DNA from: Bacteroidota bacterium
GTDB taxonomy: Bacteria; Bacteroidota; Bacteroidia; AKYH767-A; OLB10
Assembly: GCA_016713445.1 (NCBI GenBank)
Contig: JADJPB010000005.1
Location: forward strand, 1 to 64,000
Length of the DNA: 64,000 nucleotides
Direction: 5' to 3'
The translations under genes were made by a program, and so were the position numbers. Under the pieces are notes generated by a model. It was given only the letters and a program-made list of their open reading frames with translations. It did no database searches and had not been told where the DNA came from. Of the stretch, positions 1 through 7,431 are shown piece after piece (the first letter of the stretch is position 1; each line of letters starts with the position of its first letter).

Positions 1-11
1 ACTTTTGGAGC

Positions 12-767
12 ATGAGAAATTACATGGTTATCGTTGTATTATTTTTTTTGCAGATGAATGCATCGGCACAAGATTCAATAAAAAACACTTCCATCTTATT
101 AGTTCCCTTTCAGCTTGAATTTTATTTAAGCGATGCGGAACGCGACATCATGGCGCAAACGAAAAGGAGTCCGGAGGAGTATAGAGATTATTTTCGCAAA
201 ACATTGGATTTAAAAATTCAAGCCGAATTAGAGGTGCATGGTCCGTGCATTAGTTTATTGCAAGATACTTCAAGTCACGGTCGACAAATACTTGAAATGT
301 TCTACGGCAAAGCGGGATATAGTTATGCAGATCCTGTAGGTGGAAGAACTGCATCCAAGAGTGAAATCAAAAAACAAAAAAAGAGATTTGAACTACATCC
401 CGACGCACAAACAGCACCGCAAACCATTACCACACGTGGCGATTCAAAGTTTATGCAAGTGGAGATGGGCGACACTTCCTTTTTAAATTATTTATTTCAA
501 TTATATCAATCAGACTATATCGTAAGCATTAATCAATTTGAAATAAAAACCAATTACAATTCTTGTATCGACATAGCCAATAAAATTTACCGAAGAGAAT
601 TACTCATTCATTATTCCATCTTAAAAGCAAACGGCAAACAAGTACGCGGAAATTTTTGCATGGAATTTTTTCCTTCCTCCACCAATAGCGATCGTGAAAT
701 TGTAGAACGTACTTTTCCTGGCATTGCTACTTCCATTCATAAGGAGATTGCAGAAGAGGTTGAATGA
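12..767 (+). CDS. Secreted protein of unknown function
   Basis: A 251-residue protein with a hydrophobic N-terminus that ends in the signal-peptidase-like stretch NASAQ near residue 20, so export is likely. The mature part is mixed alpha/beta with no motif I recognise and no T9SS C-terminal domain. It has two Cys in the mature region before the C-terminus (GPCISLL and NSCIDIA), a possible disulphide. The start is an ATG a few bases after the window edge; an operon partner upstream would lie outside the window. Nothing in the sequence indicates a function. Confidence 0.7.
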   Translation: MRNYMVIVVLFFLQMNASAQDSIKNTSILLVPFQLEFYLSDAERDIMAQTKRSPEEYRDYFRKTLDLKIQAELEVHGPCISLLQDTSSHGRQILEMFYGKAGYSYADPVGGRTASKSEIKKQKKRFELHPDAQTAPQTITTRGDSKFMQVEMGDTSFLNYLFQLYQSDYIVSINQFEIKTNYNSCIDIANKIYRRELLIHYSILKANGKQVRGNFCMEFFPSSTNSDREIVERTFPGIATSIHKEIAEEVE

Positions 768-907
768 TTTTTGTTCATTACGCAAAGGTTTCTTATTTAA
801 ACATTGTTTGTAGTACGCTATTTGAATAGAGCTGCTGGCTACTAGATGCTAGTTTTTAGTTTTCCATTGGTATATAGTATTCATTGAATTATTCAAATCT
901 TTTTTAA

Positions 908-991
908 CACTAAGGCACTAGAGGACACAAAAGTTCACAAGAGAATAAAAGCGTTTGAACTTTAGTACACTTAGTGCCCTCTAGTGCCTCG
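908..991. repeat. Palindromic intergenic repeat (CACTAGAGG family)
   Basis: GGCACTAGAGG at 914-924 is repeated as its exact reverse complement CCTCTAGTGCC at 978-988, with an AT-rich centre. Related inverted pairs occur at 35618-35718 and, more weakly, at 60933-61051. It sits in the gene-free gap 768-1240 and its right arm contains the TAGTGCCT that borders the IS110 element. Confidence 0.7.
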
Positions 992-1030
992 TATGTTTGT
1001 TTTCTTAAATAAAATCTAGAAATTTAATGC

Positions 1031-1215
1031 TCTTCAAATAGGGAAGGAGTGGGAGACGACTAGTGCCTAAACAACCAAAAAGGTATGTTGAACTAAAGAT
1101 ATATCCCCACTCCTTTTACTCTTTAGAGCCTGAACAGAATCTAAAGCTATTGGTATGGTCTGATAAGCTTGAATATATTCACGAGTTAAGGTGTAGAGGA
1201 GCACTCCTATTTAGA
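1031..1215 (+). ncRNA. Candidate IS110 bridge/seek RNA region
   Basis: The stretch between the proposed left end and the transposase is non-coding and structured. AAGGAGTGGG (1044-1053) can pair perfectly over 10 bp with CCCACTCCTT (1106-1115), enclosing a loop of about 52 nt, and a smaller AGGAG/CTCCT pair follows at 1197-1208. IS110 elements of the IS621 type encode their target-choosing RNA in exactly this left non-coding end. The exact ends and the guide loops cannot be fixed by eye. Confidence 0.4.
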
Positions 1216-1240
1216 TGAAAACTTATTTAATCTAAACATT

Positions 1241-2293
1241 ATGGAAACAAATTTAGAAATGTGTGTAGGTATTGATTGTGCCTCTACAGAACATGAAGTT
1301 TGCCTAAGCAAAATGCTTTCTGATAAGGAAGTATTAAAAGTAGCAAGTTTAACTATTTCTAACTCTAAAAACGGCTTCGTTAAGCTAGAGAAATGGATGC
1401 TTAAGCAGAGATTGGTAAAGGATACTAAAATTGTAATGGAAGCTACAGGAGTGTACCATGAGTCATTGGCTATGTTTTTATTTGACCAAGGATGGAATGT
1501 GAGTGTTGTACTTCCAAGTATGTCAAAGAGTTTTAGTAAAACTTTAAAACAAAAATCAGTCAACGATAAATTGAGTAGCTACATGCTTTCAATAATGGGG
1601 TTAGAAAAGAAGTTGGATAAATGGAAAAAGCCAGATCCACTTTTTCGAAGATTAAGGAACTTAACGCGTGAGAGAGGTCAGATCTCTGCTGAACAAACAG
1701 CCGTGAAGAATCAATTACATGCAGAATCATGCGGTGCATGGCCTGATAAGGGAGCCATTAAGAGAATGAAAGACCGACTCAAGATGATGTCTAGACAGTT
1801 AAAAGAAATTGAGAACGAGCTGAAATTGTGGATAGAAAAAAATCCAGGGTTGAAAAAGAAAGTTGAGAACATTACAAGTATTCATGGGGTAGGATTAATA
1901 ACCACAGTATCTGTAATAGCAGAAACCGATGGATTTAATCTTATAAGAAACGCAAAACAACTAGTGAGCTTTGCTGGGCTAGATGTAATTGAAAAGCAAT
2001 CTGGAACATCTGTACGGGGGAAATCAAGGATATCAAAGAAGGGAAACAGCTATTTACGAAAGGCTCTTTATTTTCCGGCTATATCTGCAGTTAAGAAAGA
2101 AGGACCTTATAAAAATCTATATACAAGAATATTTGACAAGACCGGTATTAAAATGAAAGGCTCAGTTGCAATACAAAGAAAAATATTGATCTTAATGTAC
2201 ATACTTTGGAAGACAGATAAAAAGTATGATATTAATTATCATATAAATGAATTAGGGCAGCCCCGAAGAGCTACCCTACACGAGCTAGCTTAA
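1241..2293 (+). CDS. IS110-family transposase, altered DEDD motif
   Basis: A 350-residue transposase. It has the RuvC-like DEDD N-terminal domain (Asp12 in VGIDCAS, Glu67 in MEATGVY, Asp109 in VNDKLSS) and a C-terminal Transposase_20 domain (HGVGLIT near 215, SFAGLD near 243, KQSGTS near 252, ISKKGN near 264). The conserved Ser expected in the C-terminal domain is Ser254 or Ser257. In the family the third motif is normally DKIDA, with two Asp; here it reads DKLSS, so the fourth acidic residue is Ser112. The frame is otherwise intact. The copy may therefore be inactive even though full length. Confidence 0.9.
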   Translation: METNLEMCVGIDCASTEHEVCLSKMLSDKEVLKVASLTISNSKNGFVKLEKWMLKQRLVKDTKIVMEATGVYHESLAMFLFDQGWNVSVVLPSMSKSFSKTLKQKSVNDKLSSYMLSIMGLEKKLDKWKKPDPLFRRLRNLTRERGQISAEQTAVKNQLHAESCGAWPDKGAIKRMKDRLKMMSRQLKEIENELKLWIEKNPGLKKKVENITSIHGVGLITTVSVIAETDGFNLIRNAKQLVSFAGLDVIEKQSGTSVRGKSRISKKGNSYLRKALYFPAISAVKKEGPYKNLYTRIFDKTGIKMKGSVAIQRKILILMYILWKTDKKYDINYHINELGQPRRATLHELA

Positions 2294-2311
2294 AGCCGCC
2301 CTATAATTTGT

Positions 2312-2332
2312 ATCAAAGATAAAATCTTTGAT
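2312..2332 (+). terminator. Hairpin after IS110 transposase
   Basis: ATCAAAGAT and ATCTTTGAT form a perfect 9-bp stem around a 3-nt AAA loop, 18 bp after the transposase stop. There is no clear T-tract, so it may be a weak terminator or a right-end structure of the IS. Confidence 0.5.
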
Positions 2333-2365
2333 GAATATTTGCAAATTAACACAGAATCTTTAGTG

Positions 2366-2384
2366 CCTGCCTGCTGCAGGCAGG
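2366..2384. repeat. GC-rich 19-bp palindrome
   Basis: CCTGCCTG-CTG-CAGGCAGG is a perfect 8-bp inverted repeat that starts inside the TAGTGCCT copy at 2361-2368. It is strikingly GC-rich against its surroundings. Confidence 0.7.
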
Positions 2385-2760
2385 TTGAAAAAAGCGCCGC
2401 TACTTGTAAATTTCTTTCCTGCACAAAAAAAATCTAGCACCAATAATCAAGCACTGAAGCTAAAAACTCGAACATTAATGGGTTGAATTCAAAATGTCAA
2501 ATCGCGAAGCTTCACGACTAATCCCGATAGTTATCGGAACCAACATCTAACATCATCTACCGGTTAGAACCTACGAAACAGGCTTTTTACGCTTTTTTTA
2601 TAGAAAAAATGATCGAAATCAGTAAAAAAACATCGATTTTATCTATTTTTTTACTTTCGCAACACACTTATAAACAGTTCATTGTTCAATAAAATTCTCA
2701 GTATTTGGAATAGTTAAAAAAATGACGATAAATTTGCATCCAACCTTAACTATAAATATA
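2385..2760. other. Gene-free stretch with small palindromes
   Basis: No credible gene. It contains the near-palindromes TCGCGAAGCTTCACGA (about 2502) and CCCGATAGTTATCGG (about 2523). Relatives of both occur elsewhere in the window (11710, 30876, 39771, 46763). The promoter for the barrel gene should lie in the last 100 bp; a TTACTTTCGC stretch at about 2651 resembles a -7 box. Confidence 0.5.
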
Positions 2761-3505
2761 ATGAAAAAGAGCTTACTAATCTTAGCAATGTTAATCGGTG
2801 GAGCAGTTACTGCACAAGATAACATGACATCAAAAAAAAGGAACACCCATTTTACCAGAAGCTGGTGATTGGAGCATTGGTATTGGCGCGCACACAGTGT
2901 TGGAGTACTTTGGTAATTTAATGAACAGCAATCAAAACACTGCTCCTTCATTCGATTGGCAGAGTTCACCAAACGTAATTCGTTTTAAAATGATGAAAGA
3001 CGAAAATACTGCATATCGTGCTGGTCTTCGTCTTGGAATAGGTTCTGACAAAGAAACTTTTGACGCACCAAATGTTGGAGACCAAAAGGATGAGAAAATT
3101 TCAAATATGAACATCGATTTGGCAGGAGGTATTCAAATGTATCGTGGAAAAGGTCGTTTACGTGGTTATTATGGTGGTGAGGCTGGAATCGGTCTTGGTT
3201 CTATGAAGACGACTAACACATATAATGGAAATGCTGCATTAGGAGAAATACTAGAAGAAAAGCAAGGTGGAACATTTAACTTTTCTCTTCGTGGATTTAT
3301 TGGTGCTGAGTATTTCTTCGCTCCAAAAATGTCAGTATCTGGTGAATTCGGATGGGGACTTATGTTAGAAACACAAGGAGCTAGTGATACAAAGACAGCT
3401 GACGGAAATGGTGGTTCGACTTCAGCAAAAGGAGGAAAATCAAGTTCATTTAGTTTTGACACAGATAACGCTAGTGGCGCATTCGTGTTAAACTTATATT
3501 TCTAA
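2761..3505 (+). pseudogene. Outer-membrane beta-barrel protein, frameshifted at A8
   Basis: The ATG at 2761 opens a signal peptide (MKKSLLILAMLIGGAVTAQ), but the frame closes after 35 codons. Removing one A from the A8 run at 2832-2839 joins it to a frame that reads GTPILPEAGDWSIGIGAH and continues to a C-terminal FVLNLYF. Alternating strands, a Gly/aromatic pattern and a terminal Phe are typical of small outer-membrane barrels. The joined product would be about 247 residues. The single-base homopolymer break favours sequencing error over true decay. Substrate or role unknown. Confidence 0.75.
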
Positions 3506-3531
3506 AATCCTATTCTTAAAATAACTGAAAA

Positions 3532-3559
3532 GGCTGTCCTTCGGGATGGCCTTTTTTTA
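3532..3559 (+). terminator. Rho-independent terminator
   Basis: GGCTGTCC-TTCG-GGATGGCC forms an 8-bp stem with a UUCG tetraloop and is followed by seven Ts. It lies about 27 bp after the barrel gene stop. Confidence 0.9.
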
Positions 3560-3725
3560 TTTACAGCATTTTTCGATTAATGTGCTGCTTATCACAGTCT
3601 TTATTCATAAAAAAGCCTGATTTTAATTCACAATTCTTCTACTTGGAAGATTAATTTGTGGCTAGAATTGTTTCGCAGCCGAAAAAGGCTGAAATTTGAT
3701 ACTTCAATCAGTAGTATAGAATATT

Positions 3726-4514
3726 GTGAGCGAAAGTTTCGAAATTAAATTACCCCAGTTTGAAGGTCCGTTCGACCTTCTTCTTTTCTTTATTGAAAGA
3801 GATGAGTTGGATATCCACGATATTCCCATAGCCAAAATCACCAATGACTTTTTAACCTACATGCATGATATGCAGACAATGGATATTGAGTTGGCGAGTG
3901 AATTCATATTAGTAGCTTCTACCTTAATGCGAATTAAAGCAAAGCTGCTGTTACCTCGTTATGAAAAAGACGAGGATGGAAATGAAATTGATCCCCGACA
4001 TGATTTGGTACGCCAGCTTCTCGACTACAAGCAGTTTAAAGCTGCATCTGAAGAGTTAAGAGTGATGGAAGATGAACGCATGATGCGTTTTCACCGTGGT
4101 AACCTAGAGCAGGAGCTCGCGAAATTTAATGCAACCTCTGATGCGGCTTATGCAGGCGAATTAAATCAATTGACCTTATACCGCCTCATTGCTACTTTTG
4201 AAAAAGTAATGTCTCGTTTTGAAGACAATCAAAATAAAGTAACGCATACGATTGTCCAATATCCATTTTCAATCGACAGCCAGAAGGATTATATTAACAA
4301 AACGCTCATGAAGAAGCCACAGGTTAATTTCGTGGAGTTGTTTGAAGAATGTACGAGTAAATTGCATGCAGTATTTACATTCCTTGCATTATTAGATCTC
4401 ATTCAGAATAGATCCTTACTCATCTTCATGGGTGAAGGCTTTAATAATTTTGTGGTGAGCACAATTGAGGCTGCACCCGAAGTTCAAGCCCAAAAAGAAG
4501 AGGATGCAGACTGA
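3726..4514 (+). CDS. scpA: Segregation and condensation protein A
   Basis: A 262-residue ScpA, the kleisin subunit that bridges SMC heads in the bacterial condensin complex and acts in chromosome compaction and segregation. The diagnostic N-terminus is present (FEGPFDLLLFFIERDELDIHDIPIAKIT without gaps from residue 12), followed by IELASEFILVASTLMRIKAKLLLP. The C-terminal winged-helix region is present (VNFVELFEECTSKLHAVFTFLALLDLI). The start is GTG at 3726, which gives the usual N-terminus. No scpB is adjacent. The last codons overlap the next gene by 11 bp, which suggests translational coupling. Confidence 0.93.
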   Translation: MSESFEIKLPQFEGPFDLLLFFIERDELDIHDIPIAKITNDFLTYMHDMQTMDIELASEFILVASTLMRIKAKLLLPRYEKDEDGNEIDPRHDLVRQLLDYKQFKAASEELRVMEDERMMRFHRGNLEQELAKFNATSDAAYAGELNQLTLYRLIATFEKVMSRFEDNQNKVTHTIVQYPFSIDSQKDYINKTLMKKPQVNFVELFEECTSKLHAVFTFLALLDLIQNRSLLIFMGEGFNNFVVSTIEAAPEVQAQKEEDAD

Positions 4515-5569
4515 TGCTAAAGAAATTTTAAAGCATTTTTCGCCAAAAAAAATCATTTGGCCTATTTTGATTGGCCTTTGTGTCACTGCTTATTTATTTC
4601 TAAAGGATTTTGACAAAGAAGCTTTTTCTGCTGTAAAGTGGAATACTAATTCTTCGTTTTGGTTTTTTCTAGCCATTGTTTCTGTTGTAATTCGCGATTG
4701 GGCATACATGGTTCGTATTCGTGTTCTCACTGATCAATATTTAAATTGGAAACGGGCGTTCATCGTGATTATGCTCTGGGAATTTAGTTCAGCCTTAGCT
4801 CCTGGAATGATTGGCGGTGGATTTATTTTTGCCATTTTTATTTTAAATCGGGAGGGACTACATATGGGAAAGAGTATTACCGCAATACTTAACTCTTCCT
4901 TTTTAGATGGTATTTTCCTTGCTGTAATGGCTCCTCTCGTTTATTTTTTAGCAAGCAAGGATGCACTTTTTTTCAGGGATTCATTTAAACACGAGCTTAG
5001 GAAATAGTGTCTTCTATACTTTCTGGACGGTCTATTTTTTTAATTCTCGCCTACAAATTGTTTGTAGCATATGCACTCTTTGTAAATCCAAAATTGGTTA
5101 AAAAATATTGTTGTATATGTTCTCTGCACCCTTGTTGAGAAGATGGAAAAAACAAGCGCGAGAAACAGGCGACCAGTTGGTTATAGCGAGCAATGGATTA
5201 AGAGATAAAAGCAAAGAATATTGGATATGGTGCGTTGGGGCCACTTTCGTTTCTTGGACTGCACGCTACTCCATTGTTAATTGTGTCTTACATGCTTTTC
5301 ATGGAAATACTACGCTCAACGATTTTGTAATTTATGGCAAGCAAGTGATTATGGGAATTATCATCTTACTAAGTCCAACCCCTGGAGGGAGTGGATTGGC
5401 TGAATTTATGTTCACTGATTTCTTGGGTGAATATATTTCAAAAGGCCTCGCTCCTACGCTAAGTATCTTATGGAGAATGTTGAGCTACTATCCATACTTA
5501 CTGATAGGTGCTATTCTGCTTCCCCGATGGATTCGCAATCACATCAAGTTGGAAAAACTAAAATTATAA
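4504..5569 (+). pseudogene. Flippase-like membrane protein (LPG synthase TM / UPF0104 family), frameshifted
   Basis: The ATG at 4504 overlaps the scpA stop. Three frames together encode a polytopic protein of about 350 residues with helices such as IIWPILIGLCVTAYLFL, the family-like APGMIGGGFIFAIFIL, and PTPGGSGLAEFMF near the end. This matches the lysylphosphatidylglycerol synthase TM-region/UPF0104 family of flippase-like proteins. Breaks fall at or just after T7 (4967-4973), at T7 (5035-5041) and at A6 (5100-5105). One base at each restores reading. Three homopolymer breaks in one gene point to consensus error. Lipid substrate unknown. Confidence 0.75.
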
Positions 5570-5579
5570 TTTCCGATTA

Positions 5580-6107
5580 CTATGCTACTGGCTGCGGCGC
5601 TTCCATCACCGTACCACACTCTTTGCAAGTACATAAATCTTTAGAAGCATAGAATTTGCTCATCACGGCAGGCAGTTGATTTACGATATCTTCTAGGCTG
5701 AAAGATTCCTCATATAATTTCGCATTGCACTTTTCACAAAACCACATGCATTTGTCTTTCTCCTTTTGATCGCGATAACGTTCTACTACAAGTCCGATCG
5801 TGTTGGGTCCACGTTGTGGGGAATGAGGAACACATCGAGGCAATAAAAACATCTCTCCTTCCTTGATATGAATATCACGTTGCTTTCCTTCATCAATAAT
5901 TTTCACCACGATGTCGCCTTCAATTTGATAAAACAATTCTTCCGCTTCCTCCCAATGATAATCCTTGCGTGAATTTGGGCCACCCACGATCATCACGATA
6001 AAGTCGTCGTTGGCTTTATAAACTTGTTGATTACCAACTGGAGGTTTTAATAAATGACGATTTCCATCGATCCACTTCTTGAGGTTGAAAGCTGGGGCTA
6101 CTGCCAT
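5580..6107 (-). CDS. 3-Hydroxyanthranilate 3,4-dioxygenase
   Basis: A 175-residue cupin dioxygenase (called HAAO, NbaC or HAD in characterised systems) that opens the ring of 3-hydroxyanthranilate to 2-amino-3-carboxymuconate semialdehyde in the kynurenine pathway. The Fe(II) ligands align with the characterised Cupriavidus enzyme: His51, Glu57 and His95. Substrate-binding Arg47 and Arg99 are present, and Glu109 sits at the expected Glu. The C-terminal rubredoxin-like site has the CEKC and CKEC pairs (Cys124, Cys127 and two near residues 160-165), the bacterial long form. It is convergent with the flippase-like gene and divergent from the SDR at 6209. ACMSD and an aminomuconate dehydrogenase in this window act next. 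Confidence 0.95.
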   Translation of the reverse strand: MAVAPAFNLKKWIDGNRHLLKPPVGNQQVYKANDDFIVMIVGGPNSRKDYHWEEAEELFYQIEGDIVVKIIDEGKQRDIHIKEGEMFLLPRCVPHSPQRGPNTIGLVVERYRDQKEKDKCMWFCEKCNAKLYEESFSLEDIVNQLPAVMSKFYASKDLCTCKECGTVMEAPQPVA

Positions 6108-6196
6108 AATATTTTCTTTTTTGGACTACTAAATTAGAAAAAATAAAACAATTATAGACTTTTCATCCATCCACTATCAGACTCCCCAAATAATAA

Positions 6197-6204
6197 TATC
6201 TTCG
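6197..6204 (+). promoter_or_regulatory. -7-like box for the SDR gene
   Basis: TATCTTCG matches the Bacteroidota -7 consensus TAnnTTTG at all but one position and lies 5 bp before the SDR ATG, which implies an almost leaderless transcript. No clear -33 TTG was found. Confidence 0.4.
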
Positions 6205-6208
6205 CAAT

Positions 6209-7000
6209 ATGATGGATCTAAACTTATATGGCAAAACCGCATTAGTTTGTGGAAGCACTCAAGGAATTGGTTTTGCAGCCGCTACACAACTCGCAAATCA
6301 AGGTGCGAATGTAATTTTATTAGCTCGCAATGAAACGAAACTAAAAGAATCTGTTGCCTCACTCCATATAAAAGACAATCAACTCCACTCCTATTTAGTG
6401 GCCGATTTTTCACATCCTGATCAACTCAAATCCATACTAGAGGAATATGTAAAGGCAAATAATTCCATTCACATCTTGGTAAACAATACAGGCGGGTCTC
6501 CTGCCGGACGCATCTCCACTGCAAAAACTGAAGAATTTGTTAGTGCCTTTTCAAATCATCTTTTATGCAATCACATTTTAGTGCAAGCGCTGTTAGATGG
6601 AATGAAGAAAGAAAAGTACGGTCGCATTGTTAACGTAATTAGCACTTCCGTCAAACAACCGTTGAAAGGTCTTGGCGTTTCGAATACCATCCGAGCCGCT
6701 GTTGCTAATTGGTCGAAGACTTTAGCAAGTGAAGTGGCTTCCTTTGGCATAACTGTAAATAATGTATTACCTGGGGCTACATCTACCCAACGTTTACAGA
6801 GTATCATTACGAATAAGTCAAAAAACACGGGCAATACAGAGCATACAATCACCCATGAAATGGAAAGTGAAATTCCAATGGGACGCTTTGCAGATCCTTC
6901 AGAAGTCGCAAATGCCATCGCCTTCCTATGTTCACCTGCAGCTTCATACATCACAGGAATTAATCTTCCAGTAGATGGAGGAAGAACTTCCTGCTTATAA
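6209..7000 (+). CDS. SDR-family oxidoreductase with degenerate active site
   Basis: A 263-residue classical-length short-chain dehydrogenase. The cofactor motif GSTQGIG lies near residue 16, the NNTG motif near 95, and the C-terminal ITGINLPVDGG is typical. In the active-site region the usual YxxxK is replaced by SNTIR: the expected Tyr aligns with Ser and the expected Lys with Arg, although the preceding Ser (VISTS) is kept. A subgroup of SDRs next to kynurenine-pathway genes shares this SNTIR pattern. It may not be a normal dehydrogenase. It is divergent from the dioxygenase and is followed 18 bp later by a DUF4258 gene, so the two may be co-transcribed. Confidence 0.85.
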   Translation: MMDLNLYGKTALVCGSTQGIGFAAATQLANQGANVILLARNETKLKESVASLHIKDNQLHSYLVADFSHPDQLKSILEEYVKANNSIHILVNNTGGSPAGRISTAKTEEFVSAFSNHLLCNHILVQALLDGMKKEKYGRIVNVISTSVKQPLKGLGVSNTIRAAVANWSKTLASEVASFGITVNNVLPGATSTQRLQSIITNKSKNTGNTEHTITHEMESEIPMGRFADPSEVANAIAFLCSPAASYITGINLPVDGGRTSCL

Positions 7001-7018
7001 ACTTAGTGACAACTGCAG

Positions 7019-7429
7019 ATGGGTGTGTCGAAGAAGAAAAACCTGGGTTCATTAATCGTTTTAGCGATTTTACTCATTCTTTATTTTATCTTCTTCAAGA
7101 AACCATCAGAAGAAAATAAAACCACTAGAAATAAAAAAGACCATCGTGAAGCTGCTTTTCGCCATCAGCGGATCTACTATACTAAACATGCTCAATGTCG
7201 AATGGATTGTAGAAACATAGATGAATCAGAAGTAAAAGAAATATTAAAAGACGGAGAAATCAATTATTCAAAGAGTGATTTGAAATCTAAACCTTGTCCG
7301 AAATATGCAGTGGAAGGCAATACACACGACGGACAACATGTTCGAATTATAGTTGGGAATTGTAATTCACAAGCGAGTATCGTCACAGTAATTGATTTAG
7401 ACAACGAATATGAATGTGATTGCAAATAA
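7019..7429 (+). CDS. DUF4258 protein with N-terminal membrane anchor
   Basis: A 136-residue protein. A lysine-rich start (GVSKKK) precedes one hydrophobic segment (residues about 9-26), then a charged linker and a soluble domain with YYTKHAQCRMDCRNI, typical of DUF4258 (TKHA..RM..R.I..). It contains seven Cys, including CDC at the C-terminus, more than most homologues. A single anchor with the domain outside would allow disulphides. It follows the SDR by 18 bp. DUF4258 resembles RelE-like folds in shape, but no partner antitoxin is present, so I assign no function. Confidence 0.75.
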   Translation: MGVSKKKNLGSLIVLAILLILYFIFFKKPSEENKTTRNKKDHREAAFRHQRIYYTKHAQCRMDCRNIDESEVKEILKDGEINYSKSDLKSKPCPKYAVEGNTHDGQHVRIIVGNCNSQASIVTVIDLDNEYECDCK

Positions 7430-7431
7430 TT

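Larger units (their letters stand above)
982..2368 (+). mobile_element. IS110-family insertion sequence, proposed limits
   Basis: The limits are inferred. The octamer TAGTGCCT occurs at 982-989, 1061-1068 and 2361-2368. Taking the outer pair as the duplicated core gives an element of about 1.38 kb, a usual size for IS110 elements, which lack terminal inverted repeats and insert at a short core. It would contain a structured left non-coding end, the transposase, and a right-end hairpin. The left copy lies in the arm of an intergenic palindrome, a plausible target. The middle copy at 1061 lies inside the proposed RNA and leaves the left edge ambiguous. Confidence 0.45.

Noticed and set aside
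1207..1563. Minus-strand frame over the IS110 start
   Set aside because: Antisense to the transposase, with no recognisable domain.
7019..7429. RelE-like toxin
   Set aside because: DUF4258 resembles RelE-like folds, but there is a membrane anchor and no adjacent antitoxin.
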